DNA from: CBDCWA01 sp965223255 | GTDB taxonomy: Bacteria > Pseudomonadota > Alphaproteobacteria > Rhizobiales > Hyphomicrobiaceae | Length of the DNA stretch: 64,000 bases | Reading direction: 5' to 3' | Assembly: GCA_965223255.1 (NCBI GenBank) | Contig: CBDCWA010000002.1 | Location: 682,001-746,000 of the forward strand | Shown here: one piece after another, positions 18,484 through 28,123 of the stretch | Position numbering within the stretch: the stretch's first letter is position 1 | How the letters are laid out: the number at the start of each line of letters is the position of its first letter | Made by a program: the position numbers and the translations under genes | The notes under the pieces: model-generated | What the model was told of the DNA's origin: nothing | Databases searched by the model: none | The model's input: only the letters and a program-made list of their open reading frames with translations

Positions 18484-18666
18484 ATGCATCGGAGGAACCA
18501 GCCCAAAGGCTTTGCACAGGATCGCAGCGGCGCGACATCGATCGAATATTCACTAATCGCGGCATTCGTCGGCCTGGCGATCATCACCGCCTCGATCGCC
18601 ATTGGCGCCGAGCTTGTTGGTGTTTTCCAAGACGTCGAAGGCGGATTTAAGAATGCATCACCTTAA
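18484..18666 (+). CDS. Second Flp-type pilin
   Basis: This 60-residue prepilin starts at ATG 18484 with GGAG upstream. Its processing site is RSG|ATSIEYSLIAAFVG, with cleavage after Gly16 and Glu at +5, followed by a hydrophobic helix and DVEGGFKN, which parallels DVETGLKK of flp1. It is therefore a paralogue. Its mature region shares less than half of its residues with flp1, so it may be a minor or alternative pilin. It has its own leader of 180 bases after the flp1 terminator. Confidence 0.92.
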   Translation: MHRRNQPKGFAQDRSGATSIEYSLIAAFVGLAIITASIAIGAELVGVFQDVEGGFKNASP

Positions 18667-18714
18667 GGCCGGGCAAAGATTGAAGCGCGCCAAGATCGGA
18701 TCTTGCACCCGGCC
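18667..18714 (+). terminator. Structured 3' hairpin after flp2
   Basis: GGCCGGG (18667-18673) directly after the stop codon pairs with CCCGGCC (18708-18714). Inside is the near-perfect dyad CAAGATC-G-GATCTTG. No T-run follows. It may stabilise the pilin mRNA end or attenuate read-through into cpaA. Confidence 0.4.
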
Positions 18715-18950
18715 CAAAAGGTTAGAAAGTCCCTTAAGCTGAATTTAATGGCAATAGTTTAGCCTATCGCGAGTGGTAAGCCCTCGTGTTGATTGGTCTG
18801 CAAACGCATCAGAGCTATTCGGCGCGTGCCCGCTTACCAGAAAATGTTAGCTTGGGGGCGCGAGACGTCACCTCCCGTTCGATTGTTGAAGCACAGTCTT
18901 GAGGCCGCCCGGGCCGATGGGACTGAGCGCTAAGTGAGCAGGATCTTCCG

Positions 18951-19478
18951 GTGCATAGTCAACCTTTACTGTTTATCTTGAGCCAACCGTTGTTGTTCGT
19001 TTTTCCTGCTGCGATGATATTTTCGGCGCTGATGGATCTATTCACGATGACCATCCCAAACCGTGTTTCCATCGCCCTGGTCCTGGCCTTTTTCGGAGCG
19101 GCCTTTGTAAGCGCTATGCCTTTGCAGTCGGTTTGGGGCCATCTCGGCTGCGGCCTGCTCGCCTTGGTGATCACCATGGTCATGTTCGCCCAGGGGTGGC
19201 TTGGCGGCGGAGACGCAAAGTTGCTATCTGCAACCGTTCTTTGGATTGGCCCGGACGACTTGGTGACCTACCTTATTGCGGTGACGCTATTGGGCGGTGT
19301 TCTGGCGATCGCCATTCTGGCCTATCGCACGATGATCATGCCGTCCTGGCTCATTCGCCAGGATTGGGCGCTCCGGCTCCATCAGCAAGGTTCCGGAATT
19401 CCTTACGGTATCGCACTCGCAGGCGCAGGTCTGTGGGTCTATCCCGCAACACATTGGTTTTCCGCGATCGCCGCCTGA
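18951..19478 (+). CDS. cpaA: Prepilin peptidase CpaA/TadV (A24 family)
   Basis: The protein is 175 residues from the GTG at 18951 with AGGA eight bases upstream. It has about six membrane helices. The two catalytic Asp of aspartyl prepilin peptidases are visible: ALMDLFTMTIPN near the N-terminus and GWLGGGDAKLL (GxGD). It lacks the methyltransferase domain of PilD, as expected for TadV/CpaA. It would cut Flp1, Flp2 and the TadE-type pseudopilins after the conserved Gly. Confidence 0.93.
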   Translation: MHSQPLLFILSQPLLFVFPAAMIFSALMDLFTMTIPNRVSIALVLAFFGAAFVSAMPLQSVWGHLGCGLLALVITMVMFAQGWLGGGDAKLLSATVLWIGPDDLVTYLIAVTLLGGVLAIAILAYRTMIMPSWLIRQDWALRLHQQGSGIPYGIALAGAGLWVYPATHWFSAIAA

Positions 19479-19710
19479 ACGCCCAGGGCGCAATCTTCTC
19501 AGCAAGCTGATGTTCCTGGCCAGGTAACTCAGGCCATACGAAGGCAGTGCGTGCGCCTAGTGTGGCACTGAGACCCAAGTGCCCCACCGGACCAACAGCA
19601 GCGAGAGATATCTCAAAAATATAACATTCATTAACTCCGTGTTGAGAAATCATGCGCAATGTTGACGCGATGAGTCTTATTCCGTCGGACCCCAGAGGAT
19701 TGACCTGATT

Positions 19711-20502
19711 ATGAAAAAAGCCCAGATCATAGGCCTTTCTATCGCCCTCGTAGCAGGCGGTGCGGCCTTTTATGGCATGAAAAACGCTATGGGGACTAAG
19801 CCCCAGACGGTCATCCAAAAGGAAACGATCAATGCGGTAGCCGTTTTGGTCGCTAAGACGGAGATTGGCCTGGGCGCGGTTGTCAACAAGAACAGCTTCC
19901 GCTGGCAAGCCTGGCCAGAGGAAGCCATCAGCCCCGCATTCATCACGCGCCTGAAGCGGCCAAGAGCAATTCAGAAATTATCAGGTTCGATCGCCCGCTC
20001 TCCGATGTTGCCGGGTGAGCCGATCACTAAGAGCAAATTGATAAAGCCGGGTTCTGGCGGTGTATTGGCGGCGATTTTGCCGACCGGCATGCGTGCCGTT
20101 GCAACCAAGATTACGGAGCAATCGGCCGCGGCCAAGATGATCCTGCCAAATGACCATGTTGACGTTATTCTGACGCAACGCAAACGCGGCAAGGGCGGCA
20201 GGGAAGAGGTTGTCAGCGATACGCTGTTCCGTAACATTCGCGTTTTGGCGATCGGCCAGCAAATTCAGGTGAAGGAAGGCAAAAAGGTTTCAAATGGCAG
20301 CGTTGCCACTTTGGAGCTGACTTCGAGCCAGACCGAAATGTTAGCGATGGCCAACACCATGGGTAACATTACTCTGGCATTGCGCAGTATCGCCGACCTA
20401 GCGGAAAAAAGCGGCGGCATGAAAAAGAAGCGCCGCGACCGCAGTGGCTCTGTCGGACTGCTCCGTTATGGTGTGAAAAAACGCGCCTACGGCGTGAACT
20501 AA
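19711..20502 (+). CDS. cpaB: Flp pilus assembly protein CpaB/RcpC
   Basis: This 263-residue protein has an N-terminal signal anchor (QIIGLSIALVAGGAAFYGM) followed by a SAF-type domain: AVLVAKTEIGLGAVVNKNSF, then GEPITKSKL and LAAILPTGMRAVATKI. The second part has LPNDHVDVILTQRKR, SDTLFRNIRVLAIGQ and VATLELTSSQTEMLAMAN, all typical of CpaB. It is periplasmic and works with the CpaC secretin. The C-terminus is basic. It is the first of seven cpa/tad genes that run in one direction with short gaps. Confidence 0.93.
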   Translation: MKKAQIIGLSIALVAGGAAFYGMKNAMGTKPQTVIQKETINAVAVLVAKTEIGLGAVVNKNSFRWQAWPEEAISPAFITRLKRPRAIQKLSGSIARSPMLPGEPITKSKLIKPGSGGVLAAILPTGMRAVATKITEQSAAAKMILPNDHVDVILTQRKRGKGGREEVVSDTLFRNIRVLAIGQQIQVKEGKKVSNGSVATLELTSSQTEMLAMANTMGNITLALRSIADLAEKSGGMKKKRRDRSGSVGLLRYGVKKRAYGVN

Positions 20503-20633
20503 GCGTTCGTATTTGCGGCGCGTATATGGCCGCTACGGCTCGGTATAGGCCGACCGATTTTAGTCTAGTTCCAGTGAAGAAGGTGGCGTGAGGCAAATGT
20601 ATGCGTGAGTAAGGCGTCTGAGTTCGAGTGGGT

Positions 20634-22280
20634 ATGAAAAGAATTCACCGTTGCTCGTTCGGAAGGCTTTTAAGCATGCAAACATTAACGAAATTAGCCC
20701 AACGATTGGCCGTTATTACCGGCCTTGTCGCGCTGGCCTTTTTGGGCGATGGCATCCAATCAAGCTTGGAAGCCGGCGGCAAAATCGACCGTTATGGCGC
20801 ACGAATGGCGAAAGCCGGCCACAAAGCAACCACCCACCAATCGATTCTCCGCATGCGCCGCGGTGATCGGCTGCCTCAGACTCGCAAGGTAACGATTGGC
20901 GTCAATAAATCGATGCTGGTGGAACTGTCGCACGAACTTCGCGATGTTGTTGTCTCGAGCCCCGACATCATGGATGCCGTCGTACAAAGCTCAAACAGGG
21001 TTTACCTGATTGGCAAAAAGCTTGGTCATTCCAACGCATTCTTCTTCGATTCGACAGGCAAGCGAATCCTGACGCTGGAGATCGCGATCGAGCGTGATAC
21101 GTCTCATCTCGATGCGCTCCTGGCACGACTTCTGCCAGGCTCAAAGATCAAAACAGAGGTCATGAATGACACCGTCATCCTGACGGGTACCGTCAAGAGT
21201 GCGATCCAGTCGAACCGCGCAGCCAACATCGCGTCCCGCTTTTCCGTGCAGCCAAACCCCGCAATGGATACGCGGAGCAAATTCAAAGTGATCAACCTGT
21301 TAAAGGTTCAAGGCGAAGAGCAAGTGCTCCTGAAGGTGATCGTCGCGGAAGTGCAGCGGTCTGTCCTCAAGCAGATGGGCATGAATATCGGCGCAATAGC
21401 CCAATCCGAGTCCTTCACCACGAGCTTCCTGACCGACAATGCTCTGCCGCTGACAACAGCAGCCGGCCTCGGCAACGTTCCTATTCCTGGTATTGCTACA
21501 ACGCCTCCAGATTCCGCAGGTCTCCTAGCCCTGTTCAACGGAGGTGCAACGAACCAAACTTTCAATCCGTTTGGCAACTCGGGCGTGACAGCGTCATGGG
21601 GGACCGGTGGCAATCGCGTGACCAAGGCGTTGCGGATGCTTGAGCGCAACGGATTGATCAAGACCCTGGCAGAGCCAAATCTCACGGCTGTATCCGGCGA
21701 AGCGGCAAAATTCATCGCCGGCGGCGAATACCCAATCCCGGTGGTTAACACCCAAGGCCAGACATCGGTCACATATAAGGAATTTGGTGTACGCCTCGCA
21801 TTCACGCCGGTCGTGATGTCCGAAGGCCGCATCAGCTTGGCGATTGAAACGGAAGTCAGCGAACTCACCAATACCGGTGCCGTGACACTGTCATCGATCT
21901 CAATCCCTGCAATTAAGAAGCGTACGGCAAAATCAACGGTTGAATTGCCGTCAGGCGGATCGCTAGCACTTGCTGGCCTCATCAAGGACGACGTCCGCCA
22001 GAATGTCGACGGCATGCCCGGCCTCAAGGATCTTCCGGTCCTTGGCACGCTGTTTCGCAGCCGTGACTTCATTCGCGAGGAAACGGAACTGGTTGTGATC
22101 GTCACACCTTATGTGGTGCGCGCGACCTCCCGTAAGAAACTTGGCCGTCCGGATGATGGATTGGCCGCCGCCACCGAGCGCAAGGCTGATTTTCTGGGTC
22201 ACATAAACCGTGTCTACAAGACAAAGGTTGGCCTGCCGATGGGCGGTACCAAAGACGATTATGGCTTCATTGTGGATTAA
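20634..22280 (+). CDS. cpaC: Tad secretin CpaC/RcpA
   Basis: The protein is 548 residues from the ATG at 20634 (a GTG is six bases upstream). It has a signal peptide, the secretin N-domain (KSMLVELSHELRDVVVSSPDIMDAVVQ, VYLIGKKLGHSNAFFFD), a BON-like segment (VILTGTVKSAIQSN), and the secretin channel domain from about 340: LLKVIVAEVQRSVLKQMG, LAEPNLTAVSGEAAKFIAGGE, VTYKEFGVRLAFTPVV and PGLKDLPVLGTLFRS. It forms the outer-membrane pore for the pilus. An 11-residue N-terminal extension precedes the more usual start at a downstream ATG. Confidence 0.95.
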   Translation: MKRIHRCSFGRLLSMQTLTKLAQRLAVITGLVALAFLGDGIQSSLEAGGKIDRYGARMAKAGHKATTHQSILRMRRGDRLPQTRKVTIGVNKSMLVELSHELRDVVVSSPDIMDAVVQSSNRVYLIGKKLGHSNAFFFDSTGKRILTLEIAIERDTSHLDALLARLLPGSKIKTEVMNDTVILTGTVKSAIQSNRAANIASRFSVQPNPAMDTRSKFKVINLLKVQGEEQVLLKVIVAEVQRSVLKQMGMNIGAIAQSESFTTSFLTDNALPLTTAAGLGNVPIPGIATTPPDSAGLLALFNGGATNQTFNPFGNSGVTASWGTGGNRVTKALRMLERNGLIKTLAEPNLTAVSGEAAKFIAGGEYPIPVVNTQGQTSVTYKEFGVRLAFTPVVMSEGRISLAIETEVSELTNTGAVTLSSISIPAIKKRTAKSTVELPSGGSLALAGLIKDDVRQNVDGMPGLKDLPVLGTLFRSRDFIREETELVVIVTPYVVRATSRKKLGRPDDGLAAATERKADFLGHINRVYKTKVGLPMGGTKDDYGFIVD

Positions 22281-22304
22281 GGCGATCAGTTGGGGAGAAT
22301 GACG

Positions 22305-23048
22305 ATGCGCAACATTAACCGAATGAGTGGCCTGATCGCCCATCAACGAGGGCTACCATCACTTGCAGCCGCCATTTGCATAACGCTTGCAGCGCTTTTG
22401 GCTGGATGCACGCCCAATGGCCATTCCGGCACGCGTGTTGCAGCTTGGAATCTTGTTGATCCAACTCAGCGTCATCCGATCATGGTCTCGCGTGAGCCGT
22501 CAGACATAAAGATTAGCGTCCCCCGTTACGCATACGGCATGTCGCCGGGTCAACGTGGTCGGGTAGCAATGTTTGTCAATCGTTACCGCAACGCCGATGC
22601 TGGCAACTCTCGTTTAATAATTTCTACACCGACTGGTTCGAAGAATGAGGTCTCTTCGATGCGCGCAGTCGCTGAGATCCGCCATTTGGTACAACAAATG
22701 GGCTTTGATAGGTCCTCGGTAAGTGTCGATGCATATCATGCTGCTGGATTGAAGCGTGCACCCATCAGGGTTTCTTACATGCGCTACGTCGCAAAGGGGC
22801 CCGAGTGCGGCCATTGGCCGACTAATCTGGCACATTCGCCCGGTAACTTAAACTATCCAAATCTGGGTTGCGCGACACAGAAGAACTTGGCGGCAATGGT
22901 CGTTAATCCATCTGATCTACTAGGCCCAAGGACGTCGACATCACGGCCCAGCGAGCGCCGCGACGTAATTTGGCAAAAGTATCTGAAGGGTGAGTCCACG
23001 ATTTCGAAAAAAGAAGGTGACCAGAAAGCCACGACCGAAAAGAACTAG
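22305..23048 (+). CDS. cpaD: Flp pilus lipoprotein CpaD/RcpB
   Basis: The protein is 247 residues from the ATG at 22305; GGGGAG upstream favours this over the ATG at 22299. The signal peptide ends in the lipobox LLAGC. The rest shows the CpaD pattern: HPIMVSREPSDIKISVP, a central SSVSVDAYHAAG, then PIRVSYMRYVAKGPECGHWPTNL, NYPNLGCATQKNLAAMVVNPSDLLGPR. The two Cys in ECGHW and LGCAT are typical. It sits between cpaC and cpaE and is thought to help place the secretin. Confidence 0.93.
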   Translation: MRNINRMSGLIAHQRGLPSLAAAICITLAALLAGCTPNGHSGTRVAAWNLVDPTQRHPIMVSREPSDIKISVPRYAYGMSPGQRGRVAMFVNRYRNADAGNSRLIISTPTGSKNEVSSMRAVAEIRHLVQQMGFDRSSVSVDAYHAAGLKRAPIRVSYMRYVAKGPECGHWPTNLAHSPGNLNYPNLGCATQKNLAAMVVNPSDLLGPRTSTSRPSERRDVIWQKYLKGESTISKKEGDQKATTEKN

Positions 23049-23090
23049 TTGAGCGCACAGCATACTGAGAAGATTAAGGACAAGATCGAG

Positions 23091-24422
23091 ATGACCAATC
23101 ACCAAAGCAGCACCGGTTCTTTGGACGGCCTACAAGAATTGGAGGCTGATTACGAAGAGGCCCAGCCGGTAGTTTCCGATGCCCCTGCGATCGACGCAGA
23201 AGTTGCTGTTCGCGCACGTCCCATTCCGCGTATTTCGATCCAGGCCTTCTGTGATGACCCGCAAACGGCCGAACGCGTTCAATTTGCTGCAGAAGACCGC
23301 CGATTGGCGAAAGCGCACGTCTCAGTGCATATGGGCGGCATAGCAGCCGCAACCGCGCATTACGAACAAAGTCCGTCGCCAAATCTAATTATTGTCGAAA
23401 GCCAAGAGGGCGGTAGCGAGCTCCTTACAGATCTCGATCGATTGGCGGAGTATTGCGATGCCGGAACCAAGGTCGTTGTCGTCGGGCATATGAACGATGT
23501 GGTCCTTTACCGCGAGCTCCTGAAGCGCGGCGTAAGCGAATATCTGGTCGCTCCTATCGAACCCTTGACATTAATGGAGACAATTTCCGATCTCTACAAT
23601 GACCCCGAGTCCGAGCCCGTAGGTAGCATTATGGCTTTCGTGGGTGCAAAGGGCGGGGTCGGCTCATCGACGATCTGCCATAACGCAGCTTGGGCGCTGT
23701 CGGAAGCATTGCGCAGCGACGTCTGTATTGCTGACCTTGATCTTGCATTTGGTACGACTGGCCTGGATTTCAACCAAGATCCCGTCCAAGGCATTGCTGA
23801 TGCCTTGTCGAGCCCAGAACGCTTGGACGAGGTTCTTCTCGACCGATTGCTGACCAAGTGCTCAGATCATCTATCGATATTTGCGGCGCCGGTCGTTCTC
23901 GATCGCGATTATGACATTTCCGCAGAAGCCTGCGACAGCGTGATTGATGTTGTTTGCCAATCTGTACCTCACGTTTTTGTCGACTTGCCGCACACTTGGA
24001 CGTCTTGGAGCAAGAGCCTTCTGTTAAAGGCGGATGAGGTAGTGATTACGGCGTCGCCAGACCTCCCCAATCTTCGCAATGCCAAGAATATTATCGATTT
24101 GCTGAAGCAGTCTCGCCAAAATGATGGGCCGCCACATCTTGTGATCAACATGGCCAACATGCCGAAGCGTCACGAGATCCCGGTCAAAGAGTTCTGTGCG
24201 AACCTTGAAATGGAACCGACTGTCATTGTCGATTATGAGAGTGAAATCTTTTCGACTGCCTCGAACAATGGCCAGATGCTTGATGAAGTAAACGCAAAAT
24301 CGCAAGCGGCCATTCAGATAAGGGATCTGGCAATGGCTTTGATCCACCGTCGTGAAGATCGCGGACCGGCGAAAAAGTCGCCGCTCGCACCCATCCTCGA
24401 AAAACTGAAACTTTCGCGCTAA
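23091..24422 (+). CDS. cpaE: CpaE/TadZ, MinD-like ATPase
   Basis: The protein starts at ATG 23091 (443 residues) or at a TTG at 23049 directly after cpaD. An N-terminal receiver-like domain (about 60-180; IIVESQEGG, VVGHMNDVVLYRELLKRGVSEYLV) lacks a clear phosphoacceptor Asp. A MinD/ParA-type ATPase follows, with the deviant Walker A in FVGAKGGVGSSTICHNAAW and DLDLAFGTTGLDFN. CpaE proteins direct the Tad machine to its site at the cell pole. There are 13 bases before cpaF. Confidence 0.93.
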   Translation: MTNHQSSTGSLDGLQELEADYEEAQPVVSDAPAIDAEVAVRARPIPRISIQAFCDDPQTAERVQFAAEDRRLAKAHVSVHMGGIAAATAHYEQSPSPNLIIVESQEGGSELLTDLDRLAEYCDAGTKVVVVGHMNDVVLYRELLKRGVSEYLVAPIEPLTLMETISDLYNDPESEPVGSIMAFVGAKGGVGSSTICHNAAWALSEALRSDVCIADLDLAFGTTGLDFNQDPVQGIADALSSPERLDEVLLDRLLTKCSDHLSIFAAPVVLDRDYDISAEACDSVIDVVCQSVPHVFVDLPHTWTSWSKSLLLKADEVVITASPDLPNLRNAKNIIDLLKQSRQNDGPPHLVINMANMPKRHEIPVKEFCANLEMEPTVIVDYESEIFSTASNNGQMLDEVNAKSQAAIQIRDLAMALIHRREDRGPAKKSPLAPILEKLKLSR

Positions 24423-24435
24423 GGGGTAACAGAAA

Positions 24436-25962
24436 ATGTTTGGACGGCGCAGCAACGAATCTGGTGCAGGGGCTCGGGCAACGAAGCAGCCACGACCGGC
24501 CGCAGCGGGACAGAGTAACAAGGACGACGGTGCGAGTGCCACACCTATTCCGTCACCGGAACCAGAGGTGCAGTCGGCGATTGTGACCGCCGCCCAAAAC
24601 ACTGAGTCACCTCAAACCGACGAAACGGATGCCAATCCACATCGCTCGGAAGAATATTATGACGTGAAGACCAACGTCTTCAACGCGCTGATTGATACCA
24701 TCGACCTGACGCAGCTTGCCAAGCTTGATGCCGCCGCCGCGCGCGAAGAAATTCGCGACATCGTCAGCGAAATCATCCAGCTCAAAAGTGTCGTCATGTC
24801 GATTTCCGAGCAGGAGGAATTGCTCGAGGACATTTGTAACGATGTCTTGGGCTACGGGCCGCTCGAACCACTGCTGGCGCGCGATGACATTGCCGACGTA
24901 ATGGTCAACGGGTCGGGCACGACTTACATCGAAGTCGACGGTCAGATGCAGCGCACCGGCGTTCGGTTCGCAGACAACGCACAGTTGATGAACATCTGCC
25001 AGCGCATCGTGAGCCAGGTCGGCCGCCGCGTCGATGAATCGAGCCCGATATGCGACGCCCGTCTCCCCGATGGGTCGCGTGTCAACGTGATCGCACCTCC
25101 ATTGGCGATTGACGGGCCTGCCCTGACCATTCGAAAGTTTAAGAAGGACCGTCTTAAACTCCAACAGCTCGTGGATTTCGGCTCGATAAGCCCGGAAGGA
25201 CGGGTATTGTTGGAAATTATCGGCCGCGTGCGCTGCAACGTCATCGTCTCCGGCGGCACGGGGTCGGGCAAAACGACGCTTCTTAACATTCTGTCGAGCT
25301 GTATTGATAATACCGAGCGCATCATCACGTGCGAAGACTCTGCCGAACTTCAGCTACAGCAGCCGCATGTGGTACGCCTCGAAACCCGCCCTCCCAACCT
25401 TGAAGGCGAAGGCGAGATCACCATGCGCGATCTCGTCAAAAACTGTCTGCGGATGCGTCCGGAGCGGATCATCGTCGGTGAAGTCCGCGGCCCTGAAGCC
25501 TTTGATTTGCTGCAGGCCATGAACACTGGTCACGACGGCTCGATGGGCACGCTGCACGCCAACAGCCCGCGTGAAGCCATCAGCCGTATGGAATCGATGA
25601 TCATGATGGGTGGCTATACATTGCCGACAAAAACCATTCGCGAGATGATAACCGGCTCCGTCGACATTATCGTTCAGGCGGCGCGATTGCGCGATGGCTC
25701 ACGTCGCATCACCCACATCACCGAGGTCTTGGGAATGGAAGGTGACGTCGTCACTCTCCAGAACATTTTGGTCTATGACATCACAGGCGAAGATCAAAAT
25801 ACTGGCAAGCTGATTGGCCGGCACCGCTCGACTGGTATCGCGCGTCCGCGGTTCTGGGAGCGTGCCGAATACTACAATGAGACCGATCGTCTCGCTGCCG
25901 CGCTGGCCGCTGCTGAAGTGCTCGATCCACAAGGTAATCCGCTCGGAGAGGGTAATGGCTAA
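24436..25962 (+). CDS. cpaF: Tad secretion ATPase CpaF/TadA
   Basis: This 508-residue hexameric ATPase powers pilus assembly at the cytoplasmic face. A disordered Ala/Pro-rich N-terminus (1-75) precedes the helical domain (EEYYDVKTNVFNALIDTIDLTQL). The motor follows: Walker A GGTGSGKT (273-280), ITCEDSAELQL, the Walker B region RPERIIVGEVRGPEAFD and the His box TGHDGSMGTLHANSP. It overlaps tadB by eight bases, so the two are translationally coupled. Confidence 0.96.
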   Translation: MFGRRSNESGAGARATKQPRPAAAGQSNKDDGASATPIPSPEPEVQSAIVTAAQNTESPQTDETDANPHRSEEYYDVKTNVFNALIDTIDLTQLAKLDAAAAREEIRDIVSEIIQLKSVVMSISEQEELLEDICNDVLGYGPLEPLLARDDIADVMVNGSGTTYIEVDGQMQRTGVRFADNAQLMNICQRIVSQVGRRVDESSPICDARLPDGSRVNVIAPPLAIDGPALTIRKFKKDRLKLQQLVDFGSISPEGRVLLEIIGRVRCNVIVSGGTGSGKTTLLNILSSCIDNTERIITCEDSAELQLQQPHVVRLETRPPNLEGEGEITMRDLVKNCLRMRPERIIVGEVRGPEAFDLLQAMNTGHDGSMGTLHANSPREAISRMESMIMMGGYTLPTKTIREMITGSVDIIVQAARLRDGSRRITHITEVLGMEGDVVTLQNILVYDITGEDQNTGKLIGRHRSTGIARPRFWERAEYYNETDRLAAALAAAEVLDPQGNPLGEGNG

Positions 25963-26959
25963 TCTAGATCCCGAAACCCTGCAGCTATTGTTCTTAGGTC
26001 TGGGCTGTATTGCGGCCGCGGGTGTCGCATACGTATTGGTTCATCCGTTCATATCCGAAGATCGCCAGGCAGACCAACGCTTAAAAACCGTAACCGAAAG
26101 CAAATCAAGCCGCATCGCGCGCACCGTACAGGCGACGGAAACAGCAAATCGCCGCAAGGCGGTTGCCGACACTCTAAAAGAAATCGAAGAGCGTCAGGCT
26201 GCACAAGAAAAGGTGACGCTTCGCCTTCGCCTGCAGCGTGCCGGCCTTCAGCTCTCGCCCAACGGATTCTGGATTGCCAGTGCTTTAAGCGGAATCGTGT
26301 GCGGTGCCTCGATGTACATCTCGATGCCAAATCTGCCTATCGTAGCGCCATTGGTTGCTGCATTCATTGGTACTCTTGGCTTGCCGCGTTGGGTAATCGC
26401 GAAAATGGCAGCGCGGCGTCAGGCAAAATTTCTGGCTGAATTCGCCAATGCGATCGACGTTATCGTGCGCGGTGTGAAGTCGGGCCTTCCGCTCAACGAA
26501 TGCCTCGGCATCATTGCCAATGAATCACCCTCTCCAATCCGAGAGGAATTTCGCGAAGTGGTCGACCAGCAACGCGTCGGCGTCACTTTGCAGGAATGCT
26601 TTGATCGGATGATGGCCCGCATGCCGCTAGCAGAGGTGAAGTTTTTCAGCATTGTCATTGGTATCCAGCAACAAGCTGGCGGCAACTTGTCTGAAGCACT
26701 AGGCAATCTGTCTAACGTCCTCCGCGACCGAAAGACGTTACAGATGAAGGTGAAAGCATTGTCTGCAGAGGCTAAGGCTTCCGCCATGGTGTTGGGCGCA
26801 CTGCCGTTCTTCGTAATGGGCATGGTTTATATGACGACGCCGGAATACATTTCCCTACTGTTCTCGACCAAGGTCGGCATGTTCATGGGGATGTGTGCTG
26901 CGGGGTGGATGACGATGGGTATTCTCGTCATGCGCAAGATGATCAACTTTAAATACTAG
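25955..26959 (+). CDS. tadB: Tad inner-membrane platform protein TadB
   Basis: The protein is 334 residues from the ATG at 25955, with GGAG eight bases upstream and inside the end of cpaF; the open frame extends further left but only as the shadow of cpaF. It has an N-terminal membrane helix, then a T2SSF domain: FANAIDVIVRGVKSGLPLNECL, EFREVVDQQRVGVTLQECFDRM, and VIGIQQQAGGNLSEALGNLS. Two C-terminal helices follow. TadB and TadC together form the inner-membrane platform. Confidence 0.95.
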   Translation: MANLDPETLQLLFLGLGCIAAAGVAYVLVHPFISEDRQADQRLKTVTESKSSRIARTVQATETANRRKAVADTLKEIEERQAAQEKVTLRLRLQRAGLQLSPNGFWIASALSGIVCGASMYISMPNLPIVAPLVAAFIGTLGLPRWVIAKMAARRQAKFLAEFANAIDVIVRGVKSGLPLNECLGIIANESPSPIREEFREVVDQQRVGVTLQECFDRMMARMPLAEVKFFSIVIGIQQQAGGNLSEALGNLSNVLRDRKTLQMKVKALSAEAKASAMVLGALPFFVMGMVYMTTPEYISLLFSTKVGMFMGMCAAGWMTMGILVMRKMINFKY

Positions 26960-27000
26960 GCGTACGTGCAGGCCGTGATCGAGCACGGCGGAGGTGTTCC

Positions 27001-27975
27001 ATGATGGATTTCATCGAATTTATATTGCACCCGCAGTTGTTGGCGATGACGGCAGCTGCAATCGCCGCATTTGCGACGGTTTTGACGCTCGTCATGCCGA
27101 TGCTTGATCGTGACCGCACCGCGCAGCGCATGAAAGTCATGGCGACAGAACGCAACAATATGCGTGTAGCGCGCTTGAGCGAATTGAAAAACCCTGATGC
27201 CGGCTCGCTGCGTCAGGCGCCTAAGGGTTTCATGAAGCAGCTGGTTGACGACCTGGGCCTGCGTTCAAAGTTCGAGACGGCAGAGCTCAAGAACCAGTTG
27301 AAAATGGCTGGCCTGCGCGGCCAGGGTCCGCTCGTCACATATATGTTCTTCCGTGTCGCCATGCCGATCATCGCGACCATAGTTGCGCTCGTCTATCTGT
27401 TCATTTTGATGCCGAACCTGAAGTATCCGCCAGCCATCAAGGTCATGATGGCCTTGGGGGCCGGATTCGTCGGCTTTTATCTGCCGAACATGTTCTTGAG
27501 CAACTTGATCTCACGCCGTCAACAGTCGATCAAAGCTGCCTTCCCGGATTCTCTCGATATGCTGCTGATTTGCGTGCAAGCCGGCATGTCCGTTGAAGCC
27601 GCGTTCGGCAAGGTCTCAAAGGAAGTCTCGTCACAGTCGATCGAGCTGGCGGAAGAATTTTCATTGACCACGGCTGAACTCTCCTATTTGCAGGAGCGCC
27701 GACAGGCTTTTGAAAATCTTGGCATCAGAACAGGTTTGCCGGGCATCAAGGCAGTGGCTACGGCTCTTGTACAGGCGGAACGATATGGTACGCCCGTGAG
27801 CCAGGCCTTGCGCGTGATGGCAAAGGAAAATCGTGACATGCGCATGTCGGAAGCTGAGAAAAAGGCTGCTGCCCTGCCTCCGAAACTGACGGTGCCGATG
27901 ATCGTGTTCTTCCTACCTGTGTTGTTCGTCATCATCCTTGGACCAGCGGTCATCCAGGTTATGAAGTGGGAATAG
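27001..27975 (+). CDS. tadC: Tad inner-membrane platform protein TadC
   Basis: The protein is 324 residues from ATG 27001, preceded by GGAGG. It has an N-terminal helix, then a pair of helices near 110-165, a T2SSF domain (AFPDSLDMLLICVQAGMSVEAAFGKV, GLPGIKAVATALVQAERYGTPVSQALRVMA) and a C-terminal helix. It is the partner of TadB. It ends the plus-strand tad run; the following genes are for arsenic. Confidence 0.95.
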   Translation: MMDFIEFILHPQLLAMTAAAIAAFATVLTLVMPMLDRDRTAQRMKVMATERNNMRVARLSELKNPDAGSLRQAPKGFMKQLVDDLGLRSKFETAELKNQLKMAGLRGQGPLVTYMFFRVAMPIIATIVALVYLFILMPNLKYPPAIKVMMALGAGFVGFYLPNMFLSNLISRRQQSIKAAFPDSLDMLLICVQAGMSVEAAFGKVSKEVSSQSIELAEEFSLTTAELSYLQERRQAFENLGIRTGLPGIKAVATALVQAERYGTPVSQALRVMAKENRDMRMSEAEKKAAALPPKLTVPMIVFFLPVLFVIILGPAVIQVMKWE

Positions 27976-28028
27976 CCGACAACGTTCGGGCTGTAAGTCT
28001 GTCGAGCAAAAGCAGTCCGACGACCAAT

Positions 28029-28082
28029 TTTCTTATATGATGAGTGATGGCCCGGTTTCTTATATGACGACTGATGGCCCGG
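28029..28082 (+). repeat. 27-bp imperfect tandem repeat upstream of arsR
   Basis: Two adjacent 27-base units (28029-28055 and 28056-28082) begin TTTCTTATATGA and end TGATGGCCCGG. They match at 25 of 27 positions. They lie between tadC and the arsR operator. Confidence 0.9.
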
Positions 28083-28123
28083 ACGGTGCGCGACGAGCTT
28101 TTGCGCATTACACCAAGTTTTTG

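Noticed and set aside
21308..22105. 265-residue minus-strand frame inside cpaC
   Set aside because: It is antisense to a clear secretin domain; Thr/Ser/Arg-rich composition is typical of a shadow frame.
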